This document shows, one piece after another, positions 49,594 through 58,005 of a stretch of DNA of 64,000 nt; position 1 is the stretch's first letter; each line of letters starts with the position of its first letter. The notes beneath the pieces are model-generated. The model was not told the DNA's origin and made no database searches. It saw only the letters and a list, made by a program, of their open reading frames with translations. Source of the stretch: Streptomyces sp. NBC_01116 (GTDB lineage Bacteria; Actinomycetota; Actinomycetes; Streptomycetales; Streptomycetaceae); the NCBI RefSeq assembly GCF_041435495.1, contig NZ_CP108644.1, positions 4,945,501-5,009,500 of the forward strand. Reading direction: 5' to 3'. The position numbers were made by a program, and so were the translations under genes.

Positions 49594-50460
49594 ATGACTC
49601 AGACAGACACGACCTCCGCGCAGGAACCCGTACTCGTGATCGGCGGCACCGGCAAGACCGGCCGCCGGGTGGTGGCCCGGCTCCGTGAGCGGGGCGTGGA
49701 GACCCGGGCGGCCTCGCGGTCCGGCGACACCCTGTTCGACTGGGCGGACCTCACCACCTGGGCGGCAGCCCTGGACGGGGTCGCCACCGTCTACATCACC
49801 CCGCTCGACACCACGCCCTCCCCGACACCCGCCTTCGTCGAGCAGGCCGTCGCCGGCGGGGTGCGGCGGCTGGTGCTGCTTTCGGCCCGGGGCACGGACG
49901 TGCCCGGCTTCTTCGGCCCCGGTTACGAGGACGGCGGCCCGCACGGCGAGGGCGAGCGGGCCGTACGCGCCTCCGGGGTGACCTGGACGATCCTGCGGCC
50001 CGGCTGGTTCGCCCAGAACTTCAGCGAGGGCGTCTTCCTCGACGCCGTACTCGCCGGTGAACTGGCCCTGCCCACCGGGGACGGGAAGGCCGCGTTCGTG
50101 GACGCCGACGACATCGCGGAGGTGGCCGTCGCCGCGCTCACCGAGGACGGTCACGCGGGCCAGGAGTACGGCCTCTCGGGCCCCCGCGCCCTCGGCATGG
50201 ACGAGGTCCTGGACGAGATCGCGAAGGAGACCGGGAAGCGCGCCGCGTACGTCCGCGTCGACACGGACGCCTTCCGGGCCGGGCTCGTCGCCCAGGGCTT
50301 CGAGGACGTGGAGGCCGGCCTCTGGACCGACGCGCTGCGCCCGATCACCACGAGCGCGGAGGCACCCGTCCTGGACGGGGTGCGCCGGGCGCTCGGCCGG
50401 GAGCCGCGCGACTTCGCCGCGTTCGTCCGGGACGCGGCGGCGCGGGGCGCCTGGGGCTGA
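49594..50460 (+). CDS. NmrA-family NAD(P)-binding protein, copy 1
   Basis: A 288-residue atypical SDR. The nucleotide motif is VLVIGGTGKTGRRVVARLRE (about 13-32). RRLVLLSARGTDV and VTWTILRPGWFAQNFSEGVF are NmrA-type segments, and no YxxxK active site is present. Related proteins are redox sensors or quinone/NAD(P)H-binding reductases. The ATG at 49594 follows GAGG. A clear paralogue lies at 51675, with an AraC regulator between them on the other strand. Confidence 0.85.
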   Translation: MTQTDTTSAQEPVLVIGGTGKTGRRVVARLRERGVETRAASRSGDTLFDWADLTTWAAALDGVATVYITPLDTTPSPTPAFVEQAVAGGVRRLVLLSARGTDVPGFFGPGYEDGGPHGEGERAVRASGVTWTILRPGWFAQNFSEGVFLDAVLAGELALPTGDGKAAFVDADDIAEVAVAALTEDGHAGQEYGLSGPRALGMDEVLDEIAKETGKRAAYVRVDTDAFRAGLVAQGFEDVEAGLWTDALRPITTSAEAPVLDGVRRALGREPRDFAAFVRDAAARGAWG

Positions 50461-50514
50461 GCCCGCGGGGCGCCGGGGTGAGGGCGGCCCGCCACGCCTT
50501 CACCCCGCCGCGCT

Positions 50515-50584
50515 TTCACCCCGCCGGGGCGGCTGTCTCCACCGGTCTGCCTTCACCCCGCCGGGGCGGCCGTCTCCACCGGTC
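50515..50584. repeat. 33-bp near-perfect direct duplication at the 3' end of the AraC gene
   Basis: Copies at 50515-50547 and 50552-50584 differ at one position (37-bp period). The AraC gene's stop codon lies in the second copy, at its outer edge, so the gene's last codons have been duplicated downstream. Confidence 0.75.
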
Positions 50585-51572
50585 CGGCGGCCGCGGCCGC
50601 GCGCCGGAACGCGGTCGGGCTCTCGCCGCGCAGCCGCTTGAACGCCGCGCTGAAACCGAACGCGTCCGCGTAGCCGACGCGCCGGGCCACGGCCGCCACC
50701 GTCAGCTCCGGGCGGGTCAGCAGGTCGGCCGCGAGCGTCATCCGCCAGGCGGTCAGATAGGCCACCGGGCCCTCCCCGACCAGCTCGGTGAACCGCTTCG
50801 CCAGGGTCGTCCGGGAGACACCCGCCCGGAGCGCCAGCTCCGCCGTCGTCCAGGGGTGCGCCGGGTCCTCGTGCATCGCCCGCAGCGCCGGCCCGGCCAC
50901 CTGGTCGCCGAGCGCGCCGTACCACCCCGGAGGATCCGCCTCCGGCCGGTCGAACCAGTCGCGCAGCGTGCACACCAGCAACCAGTCCAGCAGCCGGTCG
51001 AGCACGATCTGCTCGCCCGGCCGTCCGCCGCCGATCTGCCCCTCCAGGAAGTCGCGCAGCGGCGCGCAGTCCTGCTCGTCGGGCACCACGAGGGCCGGCG
51101 GGAGCGCCTGCAGGAGCCGCTGGGGCACCTGCGCCCGTACGTCGTAGGTGGCCGCCAACAGCACGGTGGGGAAGCCGGAATCGGGGCCGGAGGCGGTGTC
51201 GGCGTCCGGACGGGAGCCGGGGCCGGGACCCCGGCCGGAGCCGGGCCCGGCTTCCGGTGCGGGTGCCGTGTCCGGGGCCGCGCCCCCGCCCACCGCGCGC
51301 ACGCCGCCGCCCCGGCCCGCCCCCGTACCGTTCGCCGGGTCGTCGGTGAAGACGAACGGGGCCGGGCCGCGGACGATCGCCGCCTCTCCGACCCGCACCC
51401 GCAGCGGCTCGCCGCCCTCCGGCACGATCCACCCACCGCCCCGCATCGGCAGACAGAGGGTCAGATACGCCCCGTCGGTGAACCGCACCGACCACGGCGC
51501 GCGCAGCACCGAACGGCCGAACACCGCGCCACTGCCCCGCACGCCCCGCAACAGCTCGTCGAACACGTCCAT
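50553..51572 (-). CDS. AraC-family regulator with cupin-type N-terminal domain
   Basis: A 339-residue regulator. The N-terminal cupin-like sensor domain (about 5-200: LLRGVRGSGAVFGRSVLRAP, FTDGAYLTLCLPMRGGGWIV) is split by a Gly/Pro/Ala-rich insertion at about 80-130. The C-terminus has two HTHs (WTTAELALRAGVSRTTLAKR and VAAVARRVGYADAFGFSAAF, then GESPTAFRR). The ATG at 51572 starts MDVFDELLRG. It is convergent with the first NmrA gene and divergent from the second (102 bp), the likely target. Confidence 0.87.
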   Translation of the reverse strand: MDVFDELLRGVRGSGAVFGRSVLRAPWSVRFTDGAYLTLCLPMRGGGWIVPEGGEPLRVRVGEAAIVRGPAPFVFTDDPANGTGAGRGGGVRAVGGGAAPDTAPAPEAGPGSGRGPGPGSRPDADTASGPDSGFPTVLLAATYDVRAQVPQRLLQALPPALVVPDEQDCAPLRDFLEGQIGGGRPGEQIVLDRLLDWLLVCTLRDWFDRPEADPPGWYGALGDQVAGPALRAMHEDPAHPWTTAELALRAGVSRTTLAKRFTELVGEGPVAYLTAWRMTLAADLLTRPELTVAAVARRVGYADAFGFSAAFKRLRGESPTAFRRAAAAAGPVETAAPAG

Positions 51573-51674
51573 GACGCAACTGTAGGCAGCGTCGCCCGCG
51601 TCCCGGACGCTCACCTATGCACGGCGTACGGATGCCCATGGGCCCGGCTGGGGCCGCCGCGGTGGACTGGGCCC

Positions 51675-52526
51675 ATGACGACGAAGAGCACGCACCGCGT
51701 TCCGTCCGGGATCCTCGTCCTCGGGGCCACCGGCAAGACCGGCCGCCGGGTCGTGGACCGGCTGCGCGCGACCGGAACCACCACGGTCCGCCCCGCCTCC
51801 CGCTCCGGTGAGGTCCGGTTCGACTGGACCCTCCCCGACACCTGGGAGCCCGCCCTCGCCGGGGCGGAGGCCCTCTACCTCGTCGCGCCCGACGACCCGT
51901 CACCCGTGGGCGAGTTCGTGACCCGCGCCAAGGCCTCCGGGGTCCGCCGCTTCGTGGTCCTGTCCGGCCACGGCATCGAGCACGCGGGCGAGGACTTCGG
52001 CCGGGGCATGGTGGCGGCGGAGGACGCGGCCCGGGAGTCCGGGGCCGAGTGGACCCTCCTGCGCCCCAACAACTTCTTCCAGAACTTCGACGAGGACCTG
52101 TGGTGGGCCCCGCTCCGCGAGGGCCGTCTCGGGCTGCCGATCGGGGGCGTCCCCGAACCCTTCGTCGACGCCGACGACGTGGCGGCGGTCGCGGCGGCCG
52201 TCCTGACCGAGGACGGCCACGCGGGCCGCACGTACACCCTCTCCGGCCCCCGCGCCCTCACCTTCGCCGAGGCCGCGGAGACCATCGCCCGCGCGGCCGG
52301 GCGGCCCGTCCGCTACGAGGAGCTGACCGCGGAGGCGTACCGCGCCGAACTCCTCGGCCAGGGATGGCCGGAGGCCGCGGCCGACTCCCTGGGCGCGATG
52401 TTCGCCCTGCACCGCGCGGGCCGTACGGCCGAGGTGACCGACGGTGTCCGCCAGGTGCTCGGCCGGGAGGCCGCCGACCTGGAACCGTGGGCGCGGCGCA
52501 TCGCGGCCACGGGGGTGTGGGCGTAG
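51675..52526 (+). CDS. NmrA-family NAD(P)-binding protein, copy 2
   Basis: A 283-residue paralogue of the protein at 49594. Matching segments include ILVLGATGKTGRRVVDRLRA, RPASRSGEVRFDW, EWTLLRPNNFFQNFDEDLWW and AVLTEDGHAGRTYTLSGPRA. The same GxxGxxGR cofactor motif and the same C-terminal plan (VLGREAADLEPWARRIAATG) indicate an old duplication. It is divergent from the AraC regulator, which probably controls it. Confidence 0.86.
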   Translation: MTTKSTHRVPSGILVLGATGKTGRRVVDRLRATGTTTVRPASRSGEVRFDWTLPDTWEPALAGAEALYLVAPDDPSPVGEFVTRAKASGVRRFVVLSGHGIEHAGEDFGRGMVAAEDAARESGAEWTLLRPNNFFQNFDEDLWWAPLREGRLGLPIGGVPEPFVDADDVAAVAAAVLTEDGHAGRTYTLSGPRALTFAEAAETIARAAGRPVRYEELTAEAYRAELLGQGWPEAAADSLGAMFALHRAGRTAEVTDGVRQVLGREAADLEPWARRIAATGVWA

Positions 52527-52591
52527 GCCCGGCCCACCCGGCCGGGCCCACGCCCGGTCCGCCCGGTCCGGGCCTGCGCCCGGCCGACCGG

Positions 52592-53065
52592 TTACGCGAA
52601 CTGCCCCACCTGATAGCCGCCGGCCGGCTGCTGGAGGATGACGTTGAGCCGGTTGAAGGTGTTGATCAGCGCGATCAGCGAGACCAGGGCGAGGAGCGGC
52701 TCCTCGTCGTAGTGCTTGGCGGCGTTCGCCCAGACGTCGTCCGGGACCCCGCCCGCCGCGTCCGCGATGCGGGTGCCCTGCTCGGTCAGCTCCAGCGCCG
52801 CCCGCTCGGCTTCGGTGAAGACGGTCGCCTCCCGCCAGGCGGCGATCAGGTTGAGCCGCAGCGAGGTCTCCCCGGCCGCGGCGGCCTCCTTGGTGTGCAT
52901 GTCCAGGCAGCCGCCGCAGCCGTTGATCTGGCTCGCGCGGATCTTCACCAGCTCCTGCGTCGCCGCGGGCAGCGCCGTGTCCTCGACGATCCTGCCCGCC
53001 GAGACCAGGTGCTTCACGAGCTTGCCGGTGACCGGGCTGGCGAAGGCGTTGAGTCGGGCGTTCAT
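52592..53065 (-). CDS. AhpD-like carboxymuconolactone decarboxylase-family protein
   Basis: A 157-residue helical protein. The redox motif INGCGGCLDMHTKEA (about 46-60) has the CxxC and downstream His of alkylhydroperoxidase AhpD-like enzymes, suggesting peroxidase activity. It begins MNARLNAFASPVTGKLVKHL. The ATG at 53065 follows GAGGGAG at good spacing. Just upstream, around 53118-53142, an imperfect hairpin (CCCCGG..GATGT/ACATCCGGGG) may be regulatory. It stands alone between the NmrA gene and the AfsR-like regulator. Confidence 0.87.
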   Translation of the reverse strand: MNARLNAFASPVTGKLVKHLVSAGRIVEDTALPAATQELVKIRASQINGCGGCLDMHTKEAAAAGETSLRLNLIAAWREATVFTEAERAALELTEQGTRIADAAGGVPDDVWANAAKHYDEEPLLALVSLIALINTFNRLNVILQQPAGGYQVGQFA

Positions 53066-53185
53066 GGTGTGCTCCCTCTGCTGTCGTCGCTGGCTGCACA
53101 CACAGGACGGAACAGGCCCCCGGGGATGTGACATCCGGGGGTCGGGAGTGACCGGCGTCACCCGGAGCGCGGTGCGGGAGGCCGC

Positions 53186-56173
53186 TCACGCCCCGGGCAG
53201 GGGATCCAGTTCCGCCAGGGCGGTCTCGGCACGCGCGGCGTGGGCGGCGTGCCCCGACGTACGGCTCTTGGCCCGTGCCCGGTTCAGATGGCGCCTGGCG
53301 GCGTCCCGGTCGCCGCGCAGACGCGCGGCGTGTCCCAGCCCGATCTCGGCGCGGATCTCGCCCGCGCCGTAGGCACGCTCGGCCGACACGGACAGCGCGC
53401 GCCCGTACAGCTCCGTAGCCCGCTCGGCGCGGCCGTCCGCCAGCGCGGTCCTGCCGAGCCAGGTCAGCGCCTCGACGACCTCGGTCCACAGGCCGAGCTC
53501 CTCGGCCATGTGCAGACCTTCCCGGTGCAGCCGCTCCGCCCGTACGCCGTCACCTCCGCGTTCGGCAGCGAGCGCCAGGGCCCGGGTGGCCCGCAGCCGG
53601 CCCCAGCGGTCGCCGGCCTCCGCGAACAGCGCGGCGCCCAGCTCCGCGGACGCCTCCCCGCCCGGGGCGTGGCTCGCGAGCTCGACCAGTGCCGCGGCCT
53701 CGCCCCAGTGGTCCCGGGCGGCGCGCGCGCCGGCCAGCCCCGCCTCCACCAGCCGCCGCCCCTCGCGGTGGTGGCCGCCGCCGGTCAGCCCGGTGCCGAC
53801 GAACCACTGCAACCGGGCTCTCAGCACGGGGTCCTCGACGCCGGCGGTGGGGTCGTCGCGCGCCGGGGCCGCCGCCGTACCGGCCACCGAGGTGCGCAGC
53901 TCGATACCGGCCAGCCAGGCCCGTGCCGCCGCGCGCGCGGCGGGGGCTGCCTCGCCCCCGGCGGCCAGCGCCGTCCGGAGCGACCTGCGGGCCTCGGTGA
54001 GACGGCCGCGCAGGAACCAGTACCACGCCTGCGCGTTCACCAGCCGCACCGCGTGTCCGGCGGTGTCCCGGGCGACCGCGAGATCCAGGGCACGGCGCAG
54101 GTTGACGGTCTCCGCGTCGAGGCGCTCCAGGCAGCGCCGCTGGTCCGGGCCGCGCAGCCGCTCGTTCTCCCGCTCGGCCAGCTCGGTGCAGTGGGTGACG
54201 AACCGGGCGCGTACGGCGGTCTCCTCGCCGGCCTCCACCAGCCGCTCGGCGCCGTAGGCGGCCACGGATTCGAGCAGCCGGAACCGGTCTCCCTCACGGA
54301 CCACCAGCGAGCGGTCCACCAGCCGGGACAGCAGGTCGGGAATCCGCCCGGTGCCCAGGCCGGCGTCGGCGCAGACCGCCTGGGCGGACGCCATGACGCA
54401 GCCGTCGGCGTGCACGACCAGACGCCGCAGCACGGTGCGCTCGTCCTCGGTCAGCAACTGCCAGCTCCAGTCGAGCATGCCCCGCAACGTCCGCTGGCGG
54501 TCGGGGAGTCCGCGTACCCGGACGTCGGGCCGGGCGAACCGGTCGTCCAGCCGGGCGGCCAGCTCCTGCGGGCTCAGCGTCCGCAGCCGGGACGCCACGA
54601 GTTCCAGGGCGAGCGGAATGCCGTCGAGGCGGCGGCAGATGGTGGCGACGGCCTCCGCGTTGCCCGCGTCGAGGACGAAGCCGGGGGCCGCCGCCGTGGC
54701 CCGCTGCACGAACAGCTCGACGGCGCCGGACCGGGCGATCGCCGCTGGATCGACGTGCTCCGGCAGCGTCAGCGGCGGTACCGCGTGCACCGCCTCGCCG
54801 GGGATGTCGAGCGGTTCCTGGCTGGTGAGCAGGAGGTGTGCCGAGGGCACGGCCGACAGCACGGCGCCCGCGAGCACGGCGACCGGCTCGACGAGGTGCT
54901 CGCAGTTGTCCAGCAGGATCAGCAGCTTCCGGTCGGCCACCGCCCGGCACAGCCAGCCCACCAGATCGTCCAGATCCGGCTCCGTCGCCGCGGTGTCGCA
55001 CAACCCCAGCGTCGTGATGACCCGTTCGGCGATGTCGTCCGGGGCCGACGTGACGCCCAGGCCCGCCAGTTCGACCAGCCACACGCCGTCGGCGAACCGG
55101 CCGGACGCCTCGCGCGCCGCGGCGAGGGCCAGCCGTGTCTTGCCCACTCCGCCGAGACCGGTGAGGGTGACGAGACGGGTGTCCGCGCCGGGGTCCAGCC
55201 GGGCCAGGACCTGACCGGCCGCCTCACGCCGGCCGATCAGCGGGGTCAGCGGGGCGGGCAGGTTGGTACGGCACGACAGCGATCCGACCGCGGGTGTGGC
55301 CAGTTCCGTCTCCTGGCGCAGGATCGCCTCGTGCAGCGCGGAGGCTTCCGGACCGGGCGACGCTCCCAGCTCCTCGGCCAGCTCCCGCCGCAGGTCCTGG
55401 AAGCTCCGCAGGGCGTCGCCCTGCCGCCCGGCCCGGTACAGGGCGCGCATATGGGCCATGCGCAGCCGCTCGCGCAGCGGGTGGCGCCCCACCAGCGCTC
55501 CCAGCTCCGCCGCCAGCGCCGTGTGCTCGCCCACGGCGAGACGCGCCTCGGCGTGCTCCTCGACGACAGCGAGGCGCAGCTCCTCCAGCCGGGTGATCTC
55601 GCCGCGGGCGAACAGGGACTCGGCCACATCGGCGTAGGCCGGGCCCCGCCACAGCGCGAGCGCTTCGGCGAACAGGCCGGCCTTCACCGCAGGCTCCCGG
55701 TGGGCGCGGGCGCGCTCGGCCAGCTCCTCGAACTCCAGGGCGTCGACCGTGCCGACCACGTCGTTCCTGTGAGCGCTGTGAGCGCTGTGAGTGCCGTGAG
55801 TGCTGTGAGGTCCGTCGGTGCTGTGAGTGCCGTGAGGCCCGTCGGTGCCGTCGGTGCTGTCGTTCCCGTTGGTGCCGTTGATCCTGTTGTCCGCGCCGTC
55901 CGTGAGCAGCAGCCGGTAGCCGGCGGGCTCGCGGACCACCCGCTCCCGGCCCAGTACCCGGCGCAGCTGGGAGACCTTGGTCTGGAGCGTGTTGGCCGAC
56001 CCGCCCGGCGGGTCGTTCGCCCACAGGTCCTCGATCAGGCGGTCCGCCGGCACCGGTCCGCCGCCGTGGACGAGCAGATCCGCCAGCAGGGCGCGGACCT
56101 TCGCTTCGGGAACCCTGACCGGCCGCCCCTCGGCGTCCCAGACGGCCAGCGGGCCGAGCACCCCGTAGCGCAT
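53186..56173 (-). CDS. AfsR/SARP-like regulator: winged HTH, BTAD, NB-ARC ATPase and helical repeats
   Basis: A 995-residue regulator. Residues 1-92 are an OmpR-like winged HTH (YGVLGPLAVWDAEGRPVRVP, TLQTKVSQLRRVLGRERVVR). A BTAD domain at about 150-285 follows a low-complexity insert of Thr/Asn/Asp/Gly/His/Ser repeats (about 98-135). An NB-ARC ATPase follows at about 310-600 (Walker A LTGLGGVGKTRLALA; LLILLDNCEHLVEP). The rest to the end is TPR-like helices. This plan is typical of antibiotic/secondary-metabolite activators. ATG 56173 has GGGGAG upstream; the ATG at 56197 lies in a duplicated copy of the start region and has none. No biosynthetic cluster is adjacent. Confidence 0.88.
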   Translation of the reverse strand: MRYGVLGPLAVWDAEGRPVRVPEAKVRALLADLLVHGGGPVPADRLIEDLWANDPPGGSANTLQTKVSQLRRVLGRERVVREPAGYRLLLTDGADNRINGTNGNDSTDGTDGPHGTHSTDGPHSTHGTHSAHSAHRNDVVGTVDALEFEELAERARAHREPAVKAGLFAEALALWRGPAYADVAESLFARGEITRLEELRLAVVEEHAEARLAVGEHTALAAELGALVGRHPLRERLRMAHMRALYRAGRQGDALRSFQDLRRELAEELGASPGPEASALHEAILRQETELATPAVGSLSCRTNLPAPLTPLIGRREAAGQVLARLDPGADTRLVTLTGLGGVGKTRLALAAAREASGRFADGVWLVELAGLGVTSAPDDIAERVITTLGLCDTAATEPDLDDLVGWLCRAVADRKLLILLDNCEHLVEPVAVLAGAVLSAVPSAHLLLTSQEPLDIPGEAVHAVPPLTLPEHVDPAAIARSGAVELFVQRATAAAPGFVLDAGNAEAVATICRRLDGIPLALELVASRLRTLSPQELAARLDDRFARPDVRVRGLPDRQRTLRGMLDWSWQLLTEDERTVLRRLVVHADGCVMASAQAVCADAGLGTGRIPDLLSRLVDRSLVVREGDRFRLLESVAAYGAERLVEAGEETAVRARFVTHCTELAERENERLRGPDQRRCLERLDAETVNLRRALDLAVARDTAGHAVRLVNAQAWYWFLRGRLTEARRSLRTALAAGGEAAPAARAAARAWLAGIELRTSVAGTAAAPARDDPTAGVEDPVLRARLQWFVGTGLTGGGHHREGRRLVEAGLAGARAARDHWGEAAALVELASHAPGGEASAELGAALFAEAGDRWGRLRATRALALAAERGGDGVRAERLHREGLHMAEELGLWTEVVEALTWLGRTALADGRAERATELYGRALSVSAERAYGAGEIRAEIGLGHAARLRGDRDAARRHLNRARAKSRTSGHAAHAARAETALAELDPLPGA

Positions 56174-56208
56174 GACCGGAGTCTCCCCGTAACGCATGAC
56201 CGGAGTCT
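56161..56208. repeat. 24-bp tandem duplication of the AfsR-like gene's start region
   Basis: Copies at 56161-56184 and 56185-56208 differ at one base. Each contains an in-frame ATG, giving the reading MRYGETPV-MRYG. Only the downstream copy has the GGGGAG ribosome-binding sequence in front of it. Confidence 0.8.
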
Positions 56209-56221
56209 AAGGGCTGTCCCG
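56207..56221. mobile_element. Solo end of the MITE-like copy-B family
   Basis: CTAAGGGCTGTCCCG is identical to the first 15 bp of the element at 43544. The rest of the element is missing, and no matching opposite end was found in the next several hundred bases. It is probably a remnant beside the duplicated start. Confidence 0.45.
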
Positions 56222-56301
56222 GCGACCCTCAGGAAACCGTGCGCGGAGGTCGGCATCGTGGCGCGTGCTCGTTGCCGGGAAGCGAAACGCAGGGGAGTTC
56301 C

Positions 56302-58005
56302 ATGACCACAACGACCGTACGCGGAGCGGGTGCCCGGGAGTGGGGCGGACTGGCCGTCCTCTCCTTGCCCACCGTGCTCCTGGGCCTCGACGTCACCGTG
56401 CTGTACCTGGCCCTCCCCTCGCTGGCGGAGGACCTGTTGCCGTCCGGCGCCCAGGAGCTGTGGATCATGGACGCCTACGGCTTCCTGATCGCCGGCTTCC
56501 TGCTCACCATGGGCACGCTGGGGGACCGGATCGGCCGTCGCAGGCTGCTGATGATCGGGGCCGCGGCGTTCGGAATCGTCTCGGTGGCGGCGGCCTGGTC
56601 CACCAGCGCCGAGCTGCTCATCGTCGCGCGTGCGGCCCTGGGGATCGCCGGGGCCACGCTGATGCCGTCCACGCTGGCCCTGATCAGCAACATGTTCGCC
56701 GACCAGCGTCAGCGCTCCCTGGCCATCGGCGTCTGGGCGACGAGCTTCGCGCTCGGCATGGCGCTCGGGCCGGTGGTCGGCGGGGTGATGCTGGACCGCT
56801 TCTGGTGGGGTTCGGTCTTCCTCCTCGCGGTCCCGGTCGCGATCGTGCTGCTGGTGGCCGCTCCGGTCCTGATCCCCGAGTACCGGGCGCCGCGGAGCGG
56901 CCGGTTCGACCTGCTCGGCGTCGCGCTGTCGCTGACCGCGATCCTGCCGGTGGTCTACGCGGTGAAGCGGTTCGCCGGGGACGGCTTCGACGTGCCCACG
57001 ATCGCCGCCGCGCTGATCGGCGCGGTCTTCGCGGTGCTGTTCGTCCGCCGCCAGGCGGGGCTGGCGAACCCGTTGCTGGACGTGGGCCTGTTCGCCGACC
57101 GCACGTTCAGCGCCGCGCTGAGCGTGCTGCTCGTGGGCCTCGTCGGGGTCGGCGGCTCGATGCTGCTGATCACCCAGCAGCTCCAGTTCGTCGAGGGGTT
57201 GCCTCCCGTCGAGGCGGGCCTGTGGATGGGGCCGCCGGCCCTGCTGATGTTCCTGGCGGCGATCGGGTCGCCCCTGGTCGCCCGCCGGGTGCCGCCGGGC
57301 ATCGTGGTGGCGGCCACCCTGGCGCTGTCCACGGTCGGGTACGTGCTGCTCGCCCTGGTGGACGCCTCGGACGGCCTCACGTTGATGGTGGTCGGTTTCG
57401 GTCTCGTCTACCTCGGGCTCGGGGCGATCGCGGCCCTGGGCACGGACCTGGTGGTCGGCGCCGCGCCTGCGGAGAAGGCGGGCTCGGCCTCGGCGATGTC
57501 GGAGACCGTGCAGGAGCTGGGCCTCGCCCTGGGCGTGGCGGTCCTGGGCAGCCTGGCCACCGCGGTCTACCGCGACCGGGTCGACGACACCCTGCCCGCC
57601 GGCGTCCCGTCCGAGGTGGCCGACGTCGCGGGCGACAGCCTCGCCGGCGCGGTCTCCTCGGCGCAGCGGATGCCCGCCGGCTGGCTCGACCACGCCAAGG
57701 AGGCGGCGACCTCCGGGATGAACACCGCGATGATCGTCGCCGCGGCGTGCACCCTGCTGCTCTCGTTCCTGTCCGCCGTCGTGCTGCGGCGCGTCGGCGT
57801 CATCGGAGGCGACGCGCCGGAAAGCGATACGCCGGAGAGCGACGGGGACGCCTCGGAGACGGGCAGGGGCGTCTCGGAGACGGGCGGGGAGGACCCGGAG
57901 ACCGACGGAGAGGGTCCGGAGACCGACGGGGTCAGTGCGACGCCCGGGCCACCCTCTTCGCGATCTTCTCGGCGTCCAGGGCCATTTCGCGGAGCATCCC
58001 GCTGA
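56302..58005 (+). CDS. MFS drug-efflux transporter (EmrB/QacA, DHA2 type)
   Basis: A 567-residue exporter with 14 predicted helices. Signature stretches are TVLLGLDVTVLYLALPSLAE (motif D1-like), LLTMGTLGDRIGRRRLLMIG (motif A) and FALGMALGPVVGGVMLDRFW (motif C of antiporters). The C-terminal cytoplasmic tail of about 65 residues carries repeated SETG/PETDGE units. The gene runs 74 bp into the 3' end of the convergent monooxygenase gene. The ATG follows AGGGGAG. It is divergent from the AfsR-like regulator and may be controlled by it. Confidence 0.88.
   Translation: MTTTTVRGAGAREWGGLAVLSLPTVLLGLDVTVLYLALPSLAEDLLPSGAQELWIMDAYGFLIAGFLLTMGTLGDRIGRRRLLMIGAAAFGIVSVAAAWSTSAELLIVARAALGIAGATLMPSTLALISNMFADQRQRSLAIGVWATSFALGMALGPVVGGVMLDRFWWGSVFLLAVPVAIVLLVAAPVLIPEYRAPRSGRFDLLGVALSLTAILPVVYAVKRFAGDGFDVPTIAAALIGAVFAVLFVRRQAGLANPLLDVGLFADRTFSAALSVLLVGLVGVGGSMLLITQQLQFVEGLPPVEAGLWMGPPALLMFLAAIGSPLVARRVPPGIVVAATLALSTVGYVLLALVDASDGLTLMVVGFGLVYLGLGAIAALGTDLVVGAAPAEKAGSASAMSETVQELGLALGVAVLGSLATAVYRDRVDDTLPAGVPSEVADVAGDSLAGAVSSAQRMPAGWLDHAKEAATSGMNTAMIVAAACTLLLSFLSAVVLRRVGVIGGDAPESDTPESDGDASETGRGVSETGGEDPETDGEGPETDGVSATPGPPSSRSSRRPGPFRGASR

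Noticed and set aside
52527-52591. GC-rich repeats between the second NmrA gene and the AhpD-like gene as a mobile element
   Set aside because: Only short CCGGGCC-type hairpins are present, which suit a convergent terminator.
53186-58005. A secondary-metabolite cluster around the AfsR-like regulator and exporter
   Set aside because: No polyketide, peptide, terpene or other core biosynthetic gene lies nearby; the two genes alone do not make a cluster.
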